The notes under the pieces are model-generated. The model did no database searches. It saw nothing but the letters and a program-made list of their open reading frames with translations, and was not told the DNA's origin. Made by a program: the position numbers and the translations under genes. Positions 52,796-61,656 of a stretch of 64,000 bases of DNA are shown piece by piece (positions within the stretch are counted from its first letter, which is position 1; every line of letters starts with the position of its first letter). The DNA comes from Exiguobacterium sp. Helios (GTDB lineage Bacteria; Bacillota; Bacilli; Exiguobacteriales; Exiguobacteriaceae), in the NCBI RefSeq assembly GCF_014524545.1, contig NZ_CP053557.1, positions 2,939,501-3,003,500 of the forward strand. The letters run 5' to 3'.

Positions 52796-53652
52796 ATGTC
52801 CTTGATTTCATTCAAGCTTTGACCGAATATGATTTTCTCCAGAAAGCACTTGTGACGTCCGTTATGGTCGGCATCATCTGTGGTGTCATCGGCTGCTTCA
52901 TCATTTTACGCGGGATGTCGCTGATGGGGGACGCGATCTCCCATGCTGTCCTGCCGGGTGTCGCCATCTCGTACCTGCTTGGGATTAACTTCTTCATCGG
53001 CGCCGTCGCGACCGGTCTTCTGACCGCACTCGGGATCGGTTTCGTCAGTCAAAACAGCCGGATTAAAAATGACACGGCCATCGGCATTTTATTTACGTCA
53101 GCCTTTGCGCTCGGGATCATCCTGATTTCTTTTTTACGCAGCAGCAGCGACCTGTACCATATTCTGTTCGGAAACGTCCTTGCCGTCCGTCCAAGCGATA
53201 TGTGGATGACGCTCGCCATCGGTCTGATTGTCCTTGGGGCAATTTTTCTATTCTACAAAGAATTGCTTGTCACCTCATTTGATCCGACGATGGCGGCAGC
53301 ATATGGTCTGTCGACCCGATTAATTCATTACCTGCTGATGACGATGTTGACGCTCGTCACGGTCGCATCGCTTCAGACAGTCGGTATCATTCTCGTCGTC
53401 GCGATGTTGATTACACCGGCGGCGACCGCCTATCTGTTAACGAACCGGTTGTCGCGGATGATTTTTCTGTCTGCCGGTCTCGGGACGATTTCTTCCGTCG
53501 TCGGTCTATACTTCAGCTTCACCTATAACCTGTCGTCCGGAGCCTCGATCGTCCTGGTCGCGACCGCCTTGTTTGCGCTGGTCTTCATCTTCTCACCGCG
53601 CCACGGATTGCTCCGGAAATGGAAATTACCGAAAAAGGAGCTCACGCCATGA
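52792..53652 (+). CDS. mntC: Manganese ABC transporter permease
   Basis: 286-aa permease of the ABC-3 family with about eight helices: FLQKALVTSVMVGIICGVIGCFIILRGMSLMGDAISHAVLPGVA holds the conserved DAISHAVLPG motif. It overlaps the ATPase gene by 4 nt (ATGA) and is followed directly by the binding-protein gene. Confidence 0.9.
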   Translation: MNVLDFIQALTEYDFLQKALVTSVMVGIICGVIGCFIILRGMSLMGDAISHAVLPGVAISYLLGINFFIGAVATGLLTALGIGFVSQNSRIKNDTAIGILFTSAFALGIILISFLRSSSDLYHILFGNVLAVRPSDMWMTLAIGLIVLGAIFLFYKELLVTSFDPTMAAAYGLSTRLIHYLLMTMLTLVTVASLQTVGIILVVAMLITPAATAYLLTNRLSRMIFLSAGLGTISSVVGLYFSFTYNLSSGASIVLVATALFALVFIFSPRHGLLRKWKLPKKELTP

Positions 53653-54566
53653 CCTTCAAACGATTCATCCCCTTAGCCGGTCTCGCCCTTTTGCTGGCCG
53701 GCTGTTCTACCGATTCTGCCGACGACGGCAAAATACAAGTCGTTACGACCTATTCGATTTTAGAAGACATGACCCGGGTCGTCGGCGGTGAACACGTCGA
53801 CGTCCACAGCATGGTCAAGATCGGCAAAAATCCGCACGAATACGAGCCGTTGCCAACCGATGTCCGGAAGATGGCGGATGCCGATGTCGTCTTTTACAAC
53901 GGTCTGAATCTCGAAGCCGGCGGATCCTGGTTCAATAAACTCCGCTCTAGTACGAATAAGGACGAGAAGGATGCTCCGGTCTATGCTTTAAGTAAAGGGG
54001 TCGAACCAAAGTATTTGACGGCAGCCGGAAAGGAACAGGAAACCGACCCGCATGCCTGGCTCGATCTCAGCAATGGCATCCAATACGTTGAAAATGTCAA
54101 AGACGCATTGATTAAAGAAGACCCGGCGAACAAAGCGGATTATGAGAAAAATGCGTCGGCTTATGTTAAAGAACTGCAAACACTCGACATGAAAGCAAAA
54201 GAACGCTTTACTGCGATACCGGATGCCGAACGTCATCTGATTACGAGTGAAGGCGCCTTTAAATATTTCAGCTCTGCCTATGATTTTAAAGCGGATTATA
54301 TTTGGGAAATCAATTCCGATAACCAAGGGACGCCCGACCAAGTCCGGCGGATTGTTGATTTAATCAAACAACAGGACATTCCGGTGCTGTTCGTCGAAAC
54401 GAGTGTCGACCGGCGCAGCATGGAGACGGTCTCCCGTGAAACCGGCATTCCGATCGGCGGAACCCTCTACACCGATTCCCTCGGGGCAAAAGGAACAGAC
54501 GCCTCAACATACTTGACGATGATAGAAACGAACTTCGAGACAATCGAACAACAGTTAACGCGATAA
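53649..54566 (+). CDS. mntA: Manganese-binding lipoprotein
   Basis: 305-aa cluster A-I substrate-binding lipoprotein. Lipobox LLAGC near residue 20; metal ligands of the family are visible as His in KNPHEYEP, His in DPHAWLDL, Glu in ITSEGAFKYF and Asp in YTDSLG. ATG 53649 overlaps the permease stop; the frame extends further upstream without support. Specificity for Mn rather than Zn rests on the MntR boxes. Confidence 0.9.
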   Translation: MTFKRFIPLAGLALLLAGCSTDSADDGKIQVVTTYSILEDMTRVVGGEHVDVHSMVKIGKNPHEYEPLPTDVRKMADADVVFYNGLNLEAGGSWFNKLRSSTNKDEKDAPVYALSKGVEPKYLTAAGKEQETDPHAWLDLSNGIQYVENVKDALIKEDPANKADYEKNASAYVKELQTLDMKAKERFTAIPDAERHLITSEGAFKYFSSAYDFKADYIWEINSDNQGTPDQVRRIVDLIKQQDIPVLFVETSVDRRSMETVSRETGIPIGGTLYTDSLGAKGTDASTYLTMIETNFETIEQQLTR

Positions 54567-54659
54567 GAACTGTCATCGAATCGCCATTACCTCCTTACCT
54601 GCCGTTGAACCTTCCACCGTATACTAAGGAAAGAATCAACGAGTGATGGAGGAATGAAG

Positions 54660-55157
54660 ATGCCTGGAAAAACCGGATGGATGATCATGACACTGTCGGC
54701 GACGCTTGCCCTCGGTGCGTGCGGACAGACGGAACAAAAGAGTGCGCCGCATACTGACCACGAGGCCCATGCGACGCACACAAGTGCCGATCAGCTGGAA
54801 CAGACGACGTCGCCGGCGATTGCACCGGCGTTCTTAAAAGAAACGGATTCTTCGATTCAGACGATTTACCTGTCTGTCGCCAAACATCAGGATCTGTTGG
54901 AAAAGATGCCGTGTTATTGCGGGTGCGGGGAATCGGCCGGACACACGAGTAACTATGATTGCTTCATCGCTGATCAAACAGCAGATGGAAAAACGACTTG
55001 GACGACACACGGCATTACGTGCGGAACGTGTCTCGATATCGCCGCCCAATCAATCGTCGCTTACCAACAAGATACTCCGGTCAAACAAATCCGTGCTGAC
55101 ATTGATGCGGCCTATGCAAAGACGGGTGCCAAGCCGACACCGACAACGGCCCTCTAA
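54660..55157 (+). CDS. PCYCGC-motif lipoprotein
   Basis: 165 aa. Signal peptide and lipobox GAC (Cys near 22), then a His-rich stretch (DHEAHATHTS), and the family motif MPCYCGCGESAGH (about 95-107) with further Cys in YDCF and CGTCLDIA; six to seven cysteines suggest metal or disulfide binding. Function of the PCYCGC family is not established. ATG 54660 is 6 nt from GGAGGA; ATG 54654 abuts it. It follows the manganese transporter by 93 bp with no clear terminator between. Confidence 0.78.
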   Translation: MPGKTGWMIMTLSATLALGACGQTEQKSAPHTDHEAHATHTSADQLEQTTSPAIAPAFLKETDSSIQTIYLSVAKHQDLLEKMPCYCGCGESAGHTSNYDCFIADQTADGKTTWTTHGITCGTCLDIAAQSIVAYQQDTPVKQIRADIDAAYAKTGAKPTPTTAL

Positions 55158-55163
55158 ATCAAA

Positions 55164-55197
55164 AAGCTGCTTCGACATCACGTCGAGGCAGCTTTCT
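55164..55197. terminator. Terminator between PCYCGC gene and the next gene
   Basis: AAGCTGCTTCGAC...GTCGAGGCAGCTTTCTTT hairpin with T tail on the plus strand and A run on the left. Confidence 0.75.
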
Positions 55198-55210
55198 TTG
55201 GAGTAAAGAC

Positions 55211-55648
55211 TTATCCTTGTCGGCGAGCCGTCGCATGGAGAACAAACGGTTTACCGGACAGCAATTCCTCCAGCTGATAATACGTATGTGCCCGAAGCGG
55301 TTGACTTGTCCGCGGAAGATGCCGTAATTCATAAGCGATTTCGAGCAGATAAAATTTGTATGTCTCGGCTTCGTCAAACCCGAAACTATTTTTTCGGGCT
55401 TCCATATAACCAATCAAACGCTGTTGTTGCTCAAGCGACAGGCGCTGGACTTGCGGAGCAACCGATTCGCTCGGACGGAGAACCAGTTCCCGTTCTGTCC
55501 GGTACAACCGGTTCATGACCCCTCGTTCCCGTCGAAGCGCAATCAATTTCGCCGGTTGATACGAACGGGGATAGGGATGCGCATGGACTAAATACTGTTC
55601 AATGATCGATTGTGTCGGGGCAGCCGGAAAAGAAATGACATCATGCAT
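55211..55648 (-). CDS. Hypothetical protein
   Basis: 145 aa, mostly helical and rich in Arg, Leu, Gln and Tyr (LSLEQQQRLIGYMEARKNSFGF, YKFYLLEIAYELRHLPRT). No signal peptide, membrane segment or known motif. AAAAGGAG lies before the ATG. Convergent with the PCYCGC gene, which is otherwise unrelated. Confidence 0.65.
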   Translation of the reverse strand: MHDVISFPAAPTQSIIEQYLVHAHPYPRSYQPAKLIALRRERGVMNRLYRTERELVLRPSESVAPQVQRLSLEQQQRLIGYMEARKNSFGFDEAETYKFYLLEIAYELRHLPRTSQPLRAHTYYQLEELLSGKPFVLHATARRQG

Positions 55649-55819
55649 ACAATTCGACTCCTTTTAATAAGATCTACACTCTGCATTCTACTACAAATTT
55701 CCAATTCAACGCATGGACCTTACAGGAAGGAAACAGGTTTTCTAATTTTGGACGGGTTTCGTTTTTCATGACGCGTGGAAAAGTTCAAAAGATACTTATC
55801 TCTGAAAGGATGTTTTGTC

Positions 55820-56842
55820 ATGCAACAGATGAAAGCCATTGGATTCCACAAACATTTACCGATTACGGAAGCCGACAGTCTGATTGATCTTGAAATCGAA
55901 CGTCCCGTCGCAAAAGGACACGATCTGCTAGTCGAAATTAAAGCCATTTCCGTCAATCCGGTCGATACGAAAGTCCGGGCTAAGGGCGCGGACGAACAGG
56001 AACCGAAAATCATCGGCTATGATGCAGCCGGCGTCGTCGTTGAAGTCGGTGATCACGCCTCCCTCTTTTCCGTCGGGGATGAAGTCTACTACGCCGGTGC
56101 CATCAATCGTCCCGGTTCCAACAGTGAATTCCAGCTCGTCGACGAACGGATTGTTGCGAAGAAGCCGGAACGTTTGACGTTCAGCGAGGCGGCGGCGCTT
56201 CCCCTCACTGCCTTGACGGCTTACGAAGCTTTAACTGACCGGATGCATATCACGTTTGATGCCAAATCAAATCTCGAGAAGACGATTCTAATCATCGGTG
56301 CAGCAGGCGGTGTCGGATCGATCGCGACACAACTTGCGAACCATGCCGGCCTGACCGTCATCGGGACCGCTTCCCGTCCGGAAACGATTGACTGGGCGAA
56401 AGCACACGGCGCCCATCATACGATTAACCACCACAAAGATTTCCGGGAACAACTCGAACAACTCGGTTATTCGTACGTCGACTACATTTTTTGTCTGAAT
56501 GCGACCGATCAGCATTTTGATGCGATGGTCGATGTCATCACACCGCAAGGGACCATCTGCAGTATCGTCGAGACGGAGCAGGCACTCAATCTCAGCGCTT
56601 TGCAACAAAAGAGTGCCACTTTCGCCTGGGAGTTCATGTTCACCCGCTCCCTGTTCGGGACACCGGACATGATTCGCCAACATGAAATTCTGACCCGCAT
56701 CGCGACTTGGCTCGAGGAAGAAACACTTGAGACGACTGTCACTCAGACGTTGATCGGACTGAATGCAGAGAATTTAAAAGAAGCACACCGTCTCGTCGAA
56801 AGTGGCAAGACGATTGGTAAGATTGTCGTCGAACAGCATTAA
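55820..56842 (+). CDS. Zinc-type alcohol dehydrogenase-like / quinone oxidoreductase family protein
   Basis: 340-aa medium-chain dehydrogenase of the ZADH (AdhP-like quinone reductase) group: AISVNPVDTKVR, IIGYDAAGVVVEVG, Rossmann motif IIGAAGGVGSIATQLA. The Cys-rich structural zinc loop of true alcohol dehydrogenases is missing. ATG 55820 is 9 nt after AAAGGA; the frame opening at 55775 has no ribosome site. Confidence 0.88.
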   Translation: MQQMKAIGFHKHLPITEADSLIDLEIERPVAKGHDLLVEIKAISVNPVDTKVRAKGADEQEPKIIGYDAAGVVVEVGDHASLFSVGDEVYYAGAINRPGSNSEFQLVDERIVAKKPERLTFSEAAALPLTALTAYEALTDRMHITFDAKSNLEKTILIIGAAGGVGSIATQLANHAGLTVIGTASRPETIDWAKAHGAHHTINHHKDFREQLEQLGYSYVDYIFCLNATDQHFDAMVDVITPQGTICSIVETEQALNLSALQQKSATFAWEFMFTRSLFGTPDMIRQHEILTRIATWLEEETLETTVTQTLIGLNAENLKEAHRLVESGKTIGKIVVEQH

Positions 56843-56850
56843 TCTAAAAA

Positions 56851-56893
56851 AACAGGACGTTCTTCTCGAAAAGAGAAAGAACATCCTGTTTTT
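56851..56893. terminator. Bidirectional terminator
   Basis: AACAGGACGTTCTT...AAGAACATCCTGTT hairpin with A and T runs flanking it. Confidence 0.85.
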
Positions 56894-56896
56894 CGA

Positions 56897-57070
56897 TTAT
56901 CTGCTTTTTTGACGTTTCATTGAAAAGACGATGGCAGCAAGCAATGACAGGAGTCCTCCCGCCCAGCCGATGACCGGTGCGTACTGAAATGTATCGCGCA
57001 GCAACATTCCTCCGATAATGAGGATGGCAGCATCCGCTGCGAACAGCACCGCTAAAAATCGATAATTCAT
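56897..57070 (-). CDS. Small two-helix membrane protein, 57 aa
   Basis: ATG at 57070 (GGAG 7 nt upstream) to TAA at 56897-56899. The predicted protein begins MNYRFLAVLFAADAAILIIGGML, continues with LRDTFQYAPVIGWAG, then GLLSLLAAIVFSMKRQKSR: two hydrophobic segments and a basic tail inside the cell. It ends right at the shared terminator of the convergent dehydrogenase gene. No family can be named. Confidence 0.75.
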   Translation of the reverse strand: MNYRFLAVLFAADAAILIIGGMLLRDTFQYAPVIGWAGGLLSLLAAIVFSMKRQKSR

Positions 57071-57323
57071 CCTTCTTCTCCCCTTTCATTTCAAAATGTT
57101 AATACTTCTGCATTCTTCCTGCCAAAGGACATCTGCCCTTCAACTTCTTAATCCTTACCCTTGATTTAGCACTTTCTGGTATGAATTTCTTGTATTTAAG
57201 ATAATTTTCTAATAACACTGTATTTCTGAGTCTAAAAAATGTACGATTACGGTAAGAAATAAGTATAGTAATTACATCTATGTTCAATACGGAACGCTGA
57301 AGCAAAGGGGCATCCACAATCAT

Positions 57324-59762
57324 ATGAAAAAATGGTTCAATCAAAAAATCAGCCGGCAAATCATGTCCGCTTTTTACCTTATACTGATCACGTTATCAGT
57401 CTCTTCGATTGCCGCTTACTTTTATACGAATCATCAGGTGATGAGCGCCAAGACAAGTCTCGATGCGATCAGTGAACGGCAGGAACGGGCGACGTCCTTA
57501 TGGGACGATTGGCAGTCCTTACAATATGAAATGCGCGGATATATCGTTTTCGGTGATGACGCCGTTCTTGAAACCATTAATGAAAAAAAATCATCTCTTG
57601 AACAGCAAACCGAATGGTTCGAGAAAAACGGAAAATATCAAGCGGATCAGATTTATGCGTCTGATGTCCGTTCCCTGTACACGTCCTACACGACATTCGT
57701 CATGCCGAGCCTGATTAAATATGTCAAAGCCAAACAGGACGGTACCGTGGACGAAACGTTTTTACAGATGCCGAGTTTAAAATCGATGATGCCGCAGGTC
57801 AAGCGGGATCCGAACCGGAAATTCAAGATGAATGCATCGAACAGTGAAACGATGCGCAAAAGCGTTAATACGATGGAGAGTGTCTTCACCAGTTACCGGA
57901 CGAGTCTCCAGGCGAAAGAAGAAATGGCGAAAGAGAAACTAATCAAACAAACGAAATACGCGGAATGGATTTGGCTCATCAATCTGTTGGTCCTGTTCCT
58001 TGTCATTCTGTTGATCATTCGACCGTTCATCGCACGGACGACACGTCAAATCCAGCTCCTCAGTAAAGAAAGTAAACTGCTTGCCCAAGGGCAACATACC
58101 GCACCGCTGATTCCCATGAATCGGACCGATGAAATCGGTGAGCTCAGCAAATCTTTTCATCAAATGGCGACGGCCCTGACCGACAATAAACACCGGTTGA
58201 TGTCATCCAATGATAATTTAGAACAAGCGTTGCGAATCACTTTACGGAACGAAGCACACTTGAAAATCCGGAATCAGCTGACGGAAACTCTTGCTTCCCG
58301 TGATACAGTCACCGCTTATCCGGCCGTCATCGAAAAGATGGTCGAGATTACCGATTCAACGAACGGTTCCTTGATTTTTAAGGAAGGAACAACGGTGACG
58401 AATATCATTTCCTACGGTCTGACGGAACAAGAACAAGACGATTTAATTGCGACAATCGAACCTGTCATCCGCCGAGCACGAAAGGATAAAGTCCCGCACA
58501 TCGCTCAGTTTGCCCAACGCGCGATTGCCGTCACACCGGTTCTTGATGCCAGCACTGATGAGATCATCGCCTATATCTACCTGATGCGTCTCCATCATCC
58601 ATTTGACCCGCAGGAACAAGAGGAGCTTGCTGCCTTTGCACGTCAGCTGGCCTTATCGTTACTCCGGATGCGGACGTTTGATGAGATTGGACGGGAACGG
58701 GAAAAAACAGCCCGCTTGTTGAACTCGATCCGCGAATCGATTGTCTACATCGAACCCGACGGACCGATTCAATTAATCAATCGTCCGTTACTCGATTTAT
58801 TCGATCATCCATCTGCCGTCGACTCGAAAGCAGAATGGTTGATTGAAATCGATGACTCGATCACCTATCTGAAAAATCGAGTGGATCAGCTCTCTGAATT
58901 CGAACGATATCTGCACCAAACATTCATTAATCGTGAAACCGGAGAAGGTATTACCTTTTCGATCGATCGTGAAAAACGTTTCATCAAGACATACTCGGAA
59001 GAAATCCATTACGGCGGAAAATTCCGCGGGATTCTTCTCGTTTTACGTGATGTGACGAATGAAGTCGAAATTGACCGAATTAAAAACGAACTCGTTTCAA
59101 CAATTTCCCATGAATTACGGACACCGCTCTCTTCGATTTATGGATTCACCGAGTTGATGATTCAACGGGATCTCCCTCCACATCGTCAAAAAAAATATCT
59201 GAAAGCGGTCCATTCGGAAACCGAACGACTGTCATTGTTAATCAACGACTTCCTCGACCTGCAACGGATGGAAGCCAACCGTCAGCAGTACACATTCGAA
59301 CCGTTTGATCTACTCGCGATGCTGAAGGATTTGAAGCAACTTCATAGTCTTTCATCTTCTACACATACTATTCGCATCTTGACTGACGTTTCGTCGCTCT
59401 TGATTGAGGCCGATACGAAAAAGATTCGTCAGCTGTTTGGAAACTTGATTAACAATGCGATTAAGTATTCTCCAGCAGGCGGCTCAATTGAAGTTCGTTT
59501 AACGGAACACACTAATCGGGTAACCATCGCGATTACCGATCACGGAATCGGAATTCCCGCTTCCGCGATGAGCGAACTGTTCCAAAAGTTTTATCGTGTC
59601 GATAATTCGGATACCCGAAAAATCGGTGGAACAGGACTCGGGTTATCGATTTGTCGCGAGATCGCCCGTGCCCATGATGGCGAAATTCATGTCGAATCAA
59701 TCGAAGGACAAGGTTCGACGTTCACGGTCGACTTACCGCTTAATCCGACACCACCGTTATAA
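57324..59762 (+). CDS. Orphan sensor histidine kinase
   Basis: 812 aa: TM1 (about 15-35), an extracellular helical sensor (36-210, CHASE3-like), TM2 (about 213-235), HAMP (240-290), a GAF-like region (about 315-455), a PAS-like region (about 470-585), HisKA with the phospho-acceptor His in STISHELRTPLSSIYGF (about 590), and a HATPase domain (N box NLINNAIKYSP, G1 DHGIGIP, G2 GTGLGLSIC). No response regulator is adjacent. AAAGGGG lies 12 nt upstream of the ATG, a long gap. Confidence 0.92.
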   Translation: MKKWFNQKISRQIMSAFYLILITLSVSSIAAYFYTNHQVMSAKTSLDAISERQERATSLWDDWQSLQYEMRGYIVFGDDAVLETINEKKSSLEQQTEWFEKNGKYQADQIYASDVRSLYTSYTTFVMPSLIKYVKAKQDGTVDETFLQMPSLKSMMPQVKRDPNRKFKMNASNSETMRKSVNTMESVFTSYRTSLQAKEEMAKEKLIKQTKYAEWIWLINLLVLFLVILLIIRPFIARTTRQIQLLSKESKLLAQGQHTAPLIPMNRTDEIGELSKSFHQMATALTDNKHRLMSSNDNLEQALRITLRNEAHLKIRNQLTETLASRDTVTAYPAVIEKMVEITDSTNGSLIFKEGTTVTNIISYGLTEQEQDDLIATIEPVIRRARKDKVPHIAQFAQRAIAVTPVLDASTDEIIAYIYLMRLHHPFDPQEQEELAAFARQLALSLLRMRTFDEIGREREKTARLLNSIRESIVYIEPDGPIQLINRPLLDLFDHPSAVDSKAEWLIEIDDSITYLKNRVDQLSEFERYLHQTFINRETGEGITFSIDREKRFIKTYSEEIHYGGKFRGILLVLRDVTNEVEIDRIKNELVSTISHELRTPLSSIYGFTELMIQRDLPPHRQKKYLKAVHSETERLSLLINDFLDLQRMEANRQQYTFEPFDLLAMLKDLKQLHSLSSSTHTIRILTDVSSLLIEADTKKIRQLFGNLINNAIKYSPAGGSIEVRLTEHTNRVTIAITDHGIGIPASAMSELFQKFYRVDNSDTRKIGGTGLGLSICREIARAHDGEIHVESIEGQGSTFTVDLPLNPTPPL

Positions 59763-59767
59763 CAACA

Positions 59768-59804
59768 AACCGCGCCAGTTCCCTTGCGGAACGGCGCGGT
59801 TTTT
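59768..59804. terminator. Terminator between kinase and wrbA genes
   Basis: AACCGCGCC...GGCGCGGTT hairpin followed by five T, between convergent genes. Confidence 0.88.
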
Positions 59805-59806
59805 GC

Positions 59807-60409
59807 TTATCCTTTAATACGGCTTGCGATATCGACCGTCCGTTTCGCCTGGTGACGAACAGCAGGTTCAACCGATTCGACCATGTTTCCGTCCTGATCG
59901 ACAGTGACCGTCGTTCCGTACGGGTTTCCGCCTGCTGCGAACAGGACCGGATCCGAATACCCTGGTGCTGCGACGATCGCACCCCAATGGAACATCGATG
60001 TATAAACAGCAAGAACTGTCGCTTCCTGACCACCGTGCGGATTTTGCGCAGACGACATGGCACTGACGACTTTATTGACCAGCTTTCCTTGTCCCCAGAG
60101 ACCACCTGTCGTATCGAGGAATTGCTGGAATTGTCCAGGAACGTGTCCGTAACGGGTCGGGACGCTGAAGATGATCGCATCTGCCCAGTCAAGCAAGTCG
60201 GGTGTCGCTTCCTCGATGTCACGCGTAGCATCGGTATGTTTTTGCCAAAGTGGATTCGAGGCAATTGCTTCTGCCGGTGCCGTCTCCTTGATTTTCGCAA
60301 GACGGACTTCAGCACCGGCGGCTTCTCCTGATTCTTTCGCCCACATGGCGAGTTGATGATTGGTTCCGGTCGAACTGTAATAGATGACAGCCAGTTTCAC
60401 ATTAGACAT
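59807..60409 (-). CDS. wrbA: NAD(P)H:quinone oxidoreductase, WrbA type
   Basis: 200-aa flavodoxin-like quinone reductase that makes two-electron reductions of quinones in oxidative stress. FMN-binding motif YYSSTGTNHQLA, phosphate contact PTRYGHVPGQ and FSVPTRYG, and the C-terminal GNPYGTT strand typical of WrbA. AAAGGAG lies 7 nt upstream of the ATG. Confidence 0.93.
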   Translation of the reverse strand: MSNVKLAVIYYSSTGTNHQLAMWAKESGEAAGAEVRLAKIKETAPAEAIASNPLWQKHTDATRDIEEATPDLLDWADAIIFSVPTRYGHVPGQFQQFLDTTGGLWGQGKLVNKVVSAMSSAQNPHGGQEATVLAVYTSMFHWGAIVAAPGYSDPVLFAAGGNPYGTTVTVDQDGNMVESVEPAVRHQAKRTVDIASRIKG

Positions 60410-60514
60410 GACTTCGCTCCTTTTTTCGAAAACAGTGACGGACGATGGATGTACATGTCGTCTTTTCCCGTTTTTTGGATAAAGTAACGCTTTTCCTTTG
60501 AATCCAAGATAATT

Positions 60515-61549
60515 TTATACTTCTTGTGTCACGAGCCATTTGAACCAGCGACCGTGTCCGTCCGTCTCGGCAATCGTCTGTTCCGTCAACACACCGTCGA
60601 TGTAGGCATCGAGATGCAGGTAACGGTCCTGGACATTGTTGTAGACGTGATAGAGATTACGCGTCCGCCCGATTTCCCTGACGACCTGGAGCAATTCTTT
60701 TTTGACCGCGAGCGGCATCTGGTTCGCAACATGCGTATGGAAAATACAGAGGATACTATCGTCCGGTGTCTGTGCTGCATAGAGCGGCAACAACTTCACT
60801 CCGTCCCCTTCGACGAGTTCCAGCGCGTACTCTTCTACGTAACGCGCTGCCGCCTCGAACATCTCGAGCCGTTCCCGGTGCTCCGTCCAAATCAGTGCTT
60901 TCAGCCACAACTGTTCATCGGCATCATGTAAGTCGACGATGTTCAGATCAAGTCCGATCCGGCTTGCGACCGGCGGCGGCGTTTGTGCCACGGCCGGCGT
61001 TTCCGTTCCTTCGATGACCGACGTCAAGTGCAGACGCGATACCGGGTTCCCGACGACTTCTCCGTTTCCGTACGCGTAGCTGTATTGATCAAACAGCAGC
61101 TGTAAGCCGGCACTTGTACCGATCTCAAGTAGAGCGAGCGGTCTCTGTGTCTGTTGATGAATCTGACTGAAGACCGGATAGAGATACGTACAGCGCCGAA
61201 CTTCATTTGTTTGGACAAGACGATGTGCCAGGAGCGGAATCAACTCGGCTTCATATGTCGCGCAAAATGACTGAAAATCGGCAAAGGCATCTGTAAACGG
61301 TTTTGGCCGTTCAGTCACGCTTGGATAATACGCGGCGAGCGGATGACCGACGCCTTTTAACAACAGATAATGGACGGCACCAAATAACAGGTTCGGAACC
61401 GGCTGACCGTCACGTGCGTGTTGGCATAATGCGAGAATTTCCGGGTTTTTCGCAATCTCGAGTGATAAGTATTCGTATAACGGACTGGAGTCGCGGCACT
61501 CCCGTTCCGCAAACGTTTGAAAACGTTGTGCGAGTTCTGTTTCTGTCAT
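60515..61549 (-). CDS. DUF2332 family protein
   Basis: 344 aa matching DUF2332 in Actinobacteria and Firmicutes: FAERECRDSSPLYEYLSLEIAKNPEIL, LLEIGTSAGLQLLFDQYSYAYG (a Rossmann-like GTSAGL segment suggesting methyltransferase ancestry), YNNVQDRYL. Function unknown. GGGGGAAC precedes the ATG. Confidence 0.85.
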   Translation of the reverse strand: MTETELAQRFQTFAERECRDSSPLYEYLSLEIAKNPEILALCQHARDGQPVPNLLFGAVHYLLLKGVGHPLAAYYPSVTERPKPFTDAFADFQSFCATYEAELIPLLAHRLVQTNEVRRCTYLYPVFSQIHQQTQRPLALLEIGTSAGLQLLFDQYSYAYGNGEVVGNPVSRLHLTSVIEGTETPAVAQTPPPVASRIGLDLNIVDLHDADEQLWLKALIWTEHRERLEMFEAAARYVEEYALELVEGDGVKLLPLYAAQTPDDSILCIFHTHVANQMPLAVKKELLQVVREIGRTRNLYHVYNNVQDRYLHLDAYIDGVLTEQTIAETDGHGRWFKWLVTQEV

Positions 61550-61616
61550 GTGTAGTTCCCCCTTTGTACGTTCCCTATTGTATTCCCCAAATTATTCCAA
61601 AGACCTGTTTTCTCTA

Positions 61617-61650
61617 CAAAAAACACCTCCACCCATAAGCGGAAGTGTTT
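61617..61650 (-). terminator. Terminator of the acyltransferase gene
   Basis: Minus strand ACACTTCCGC...GAGGTGT hairpin with T run. Confidence 0.8.
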
Positions 61651-61656
61651 CAGTTC

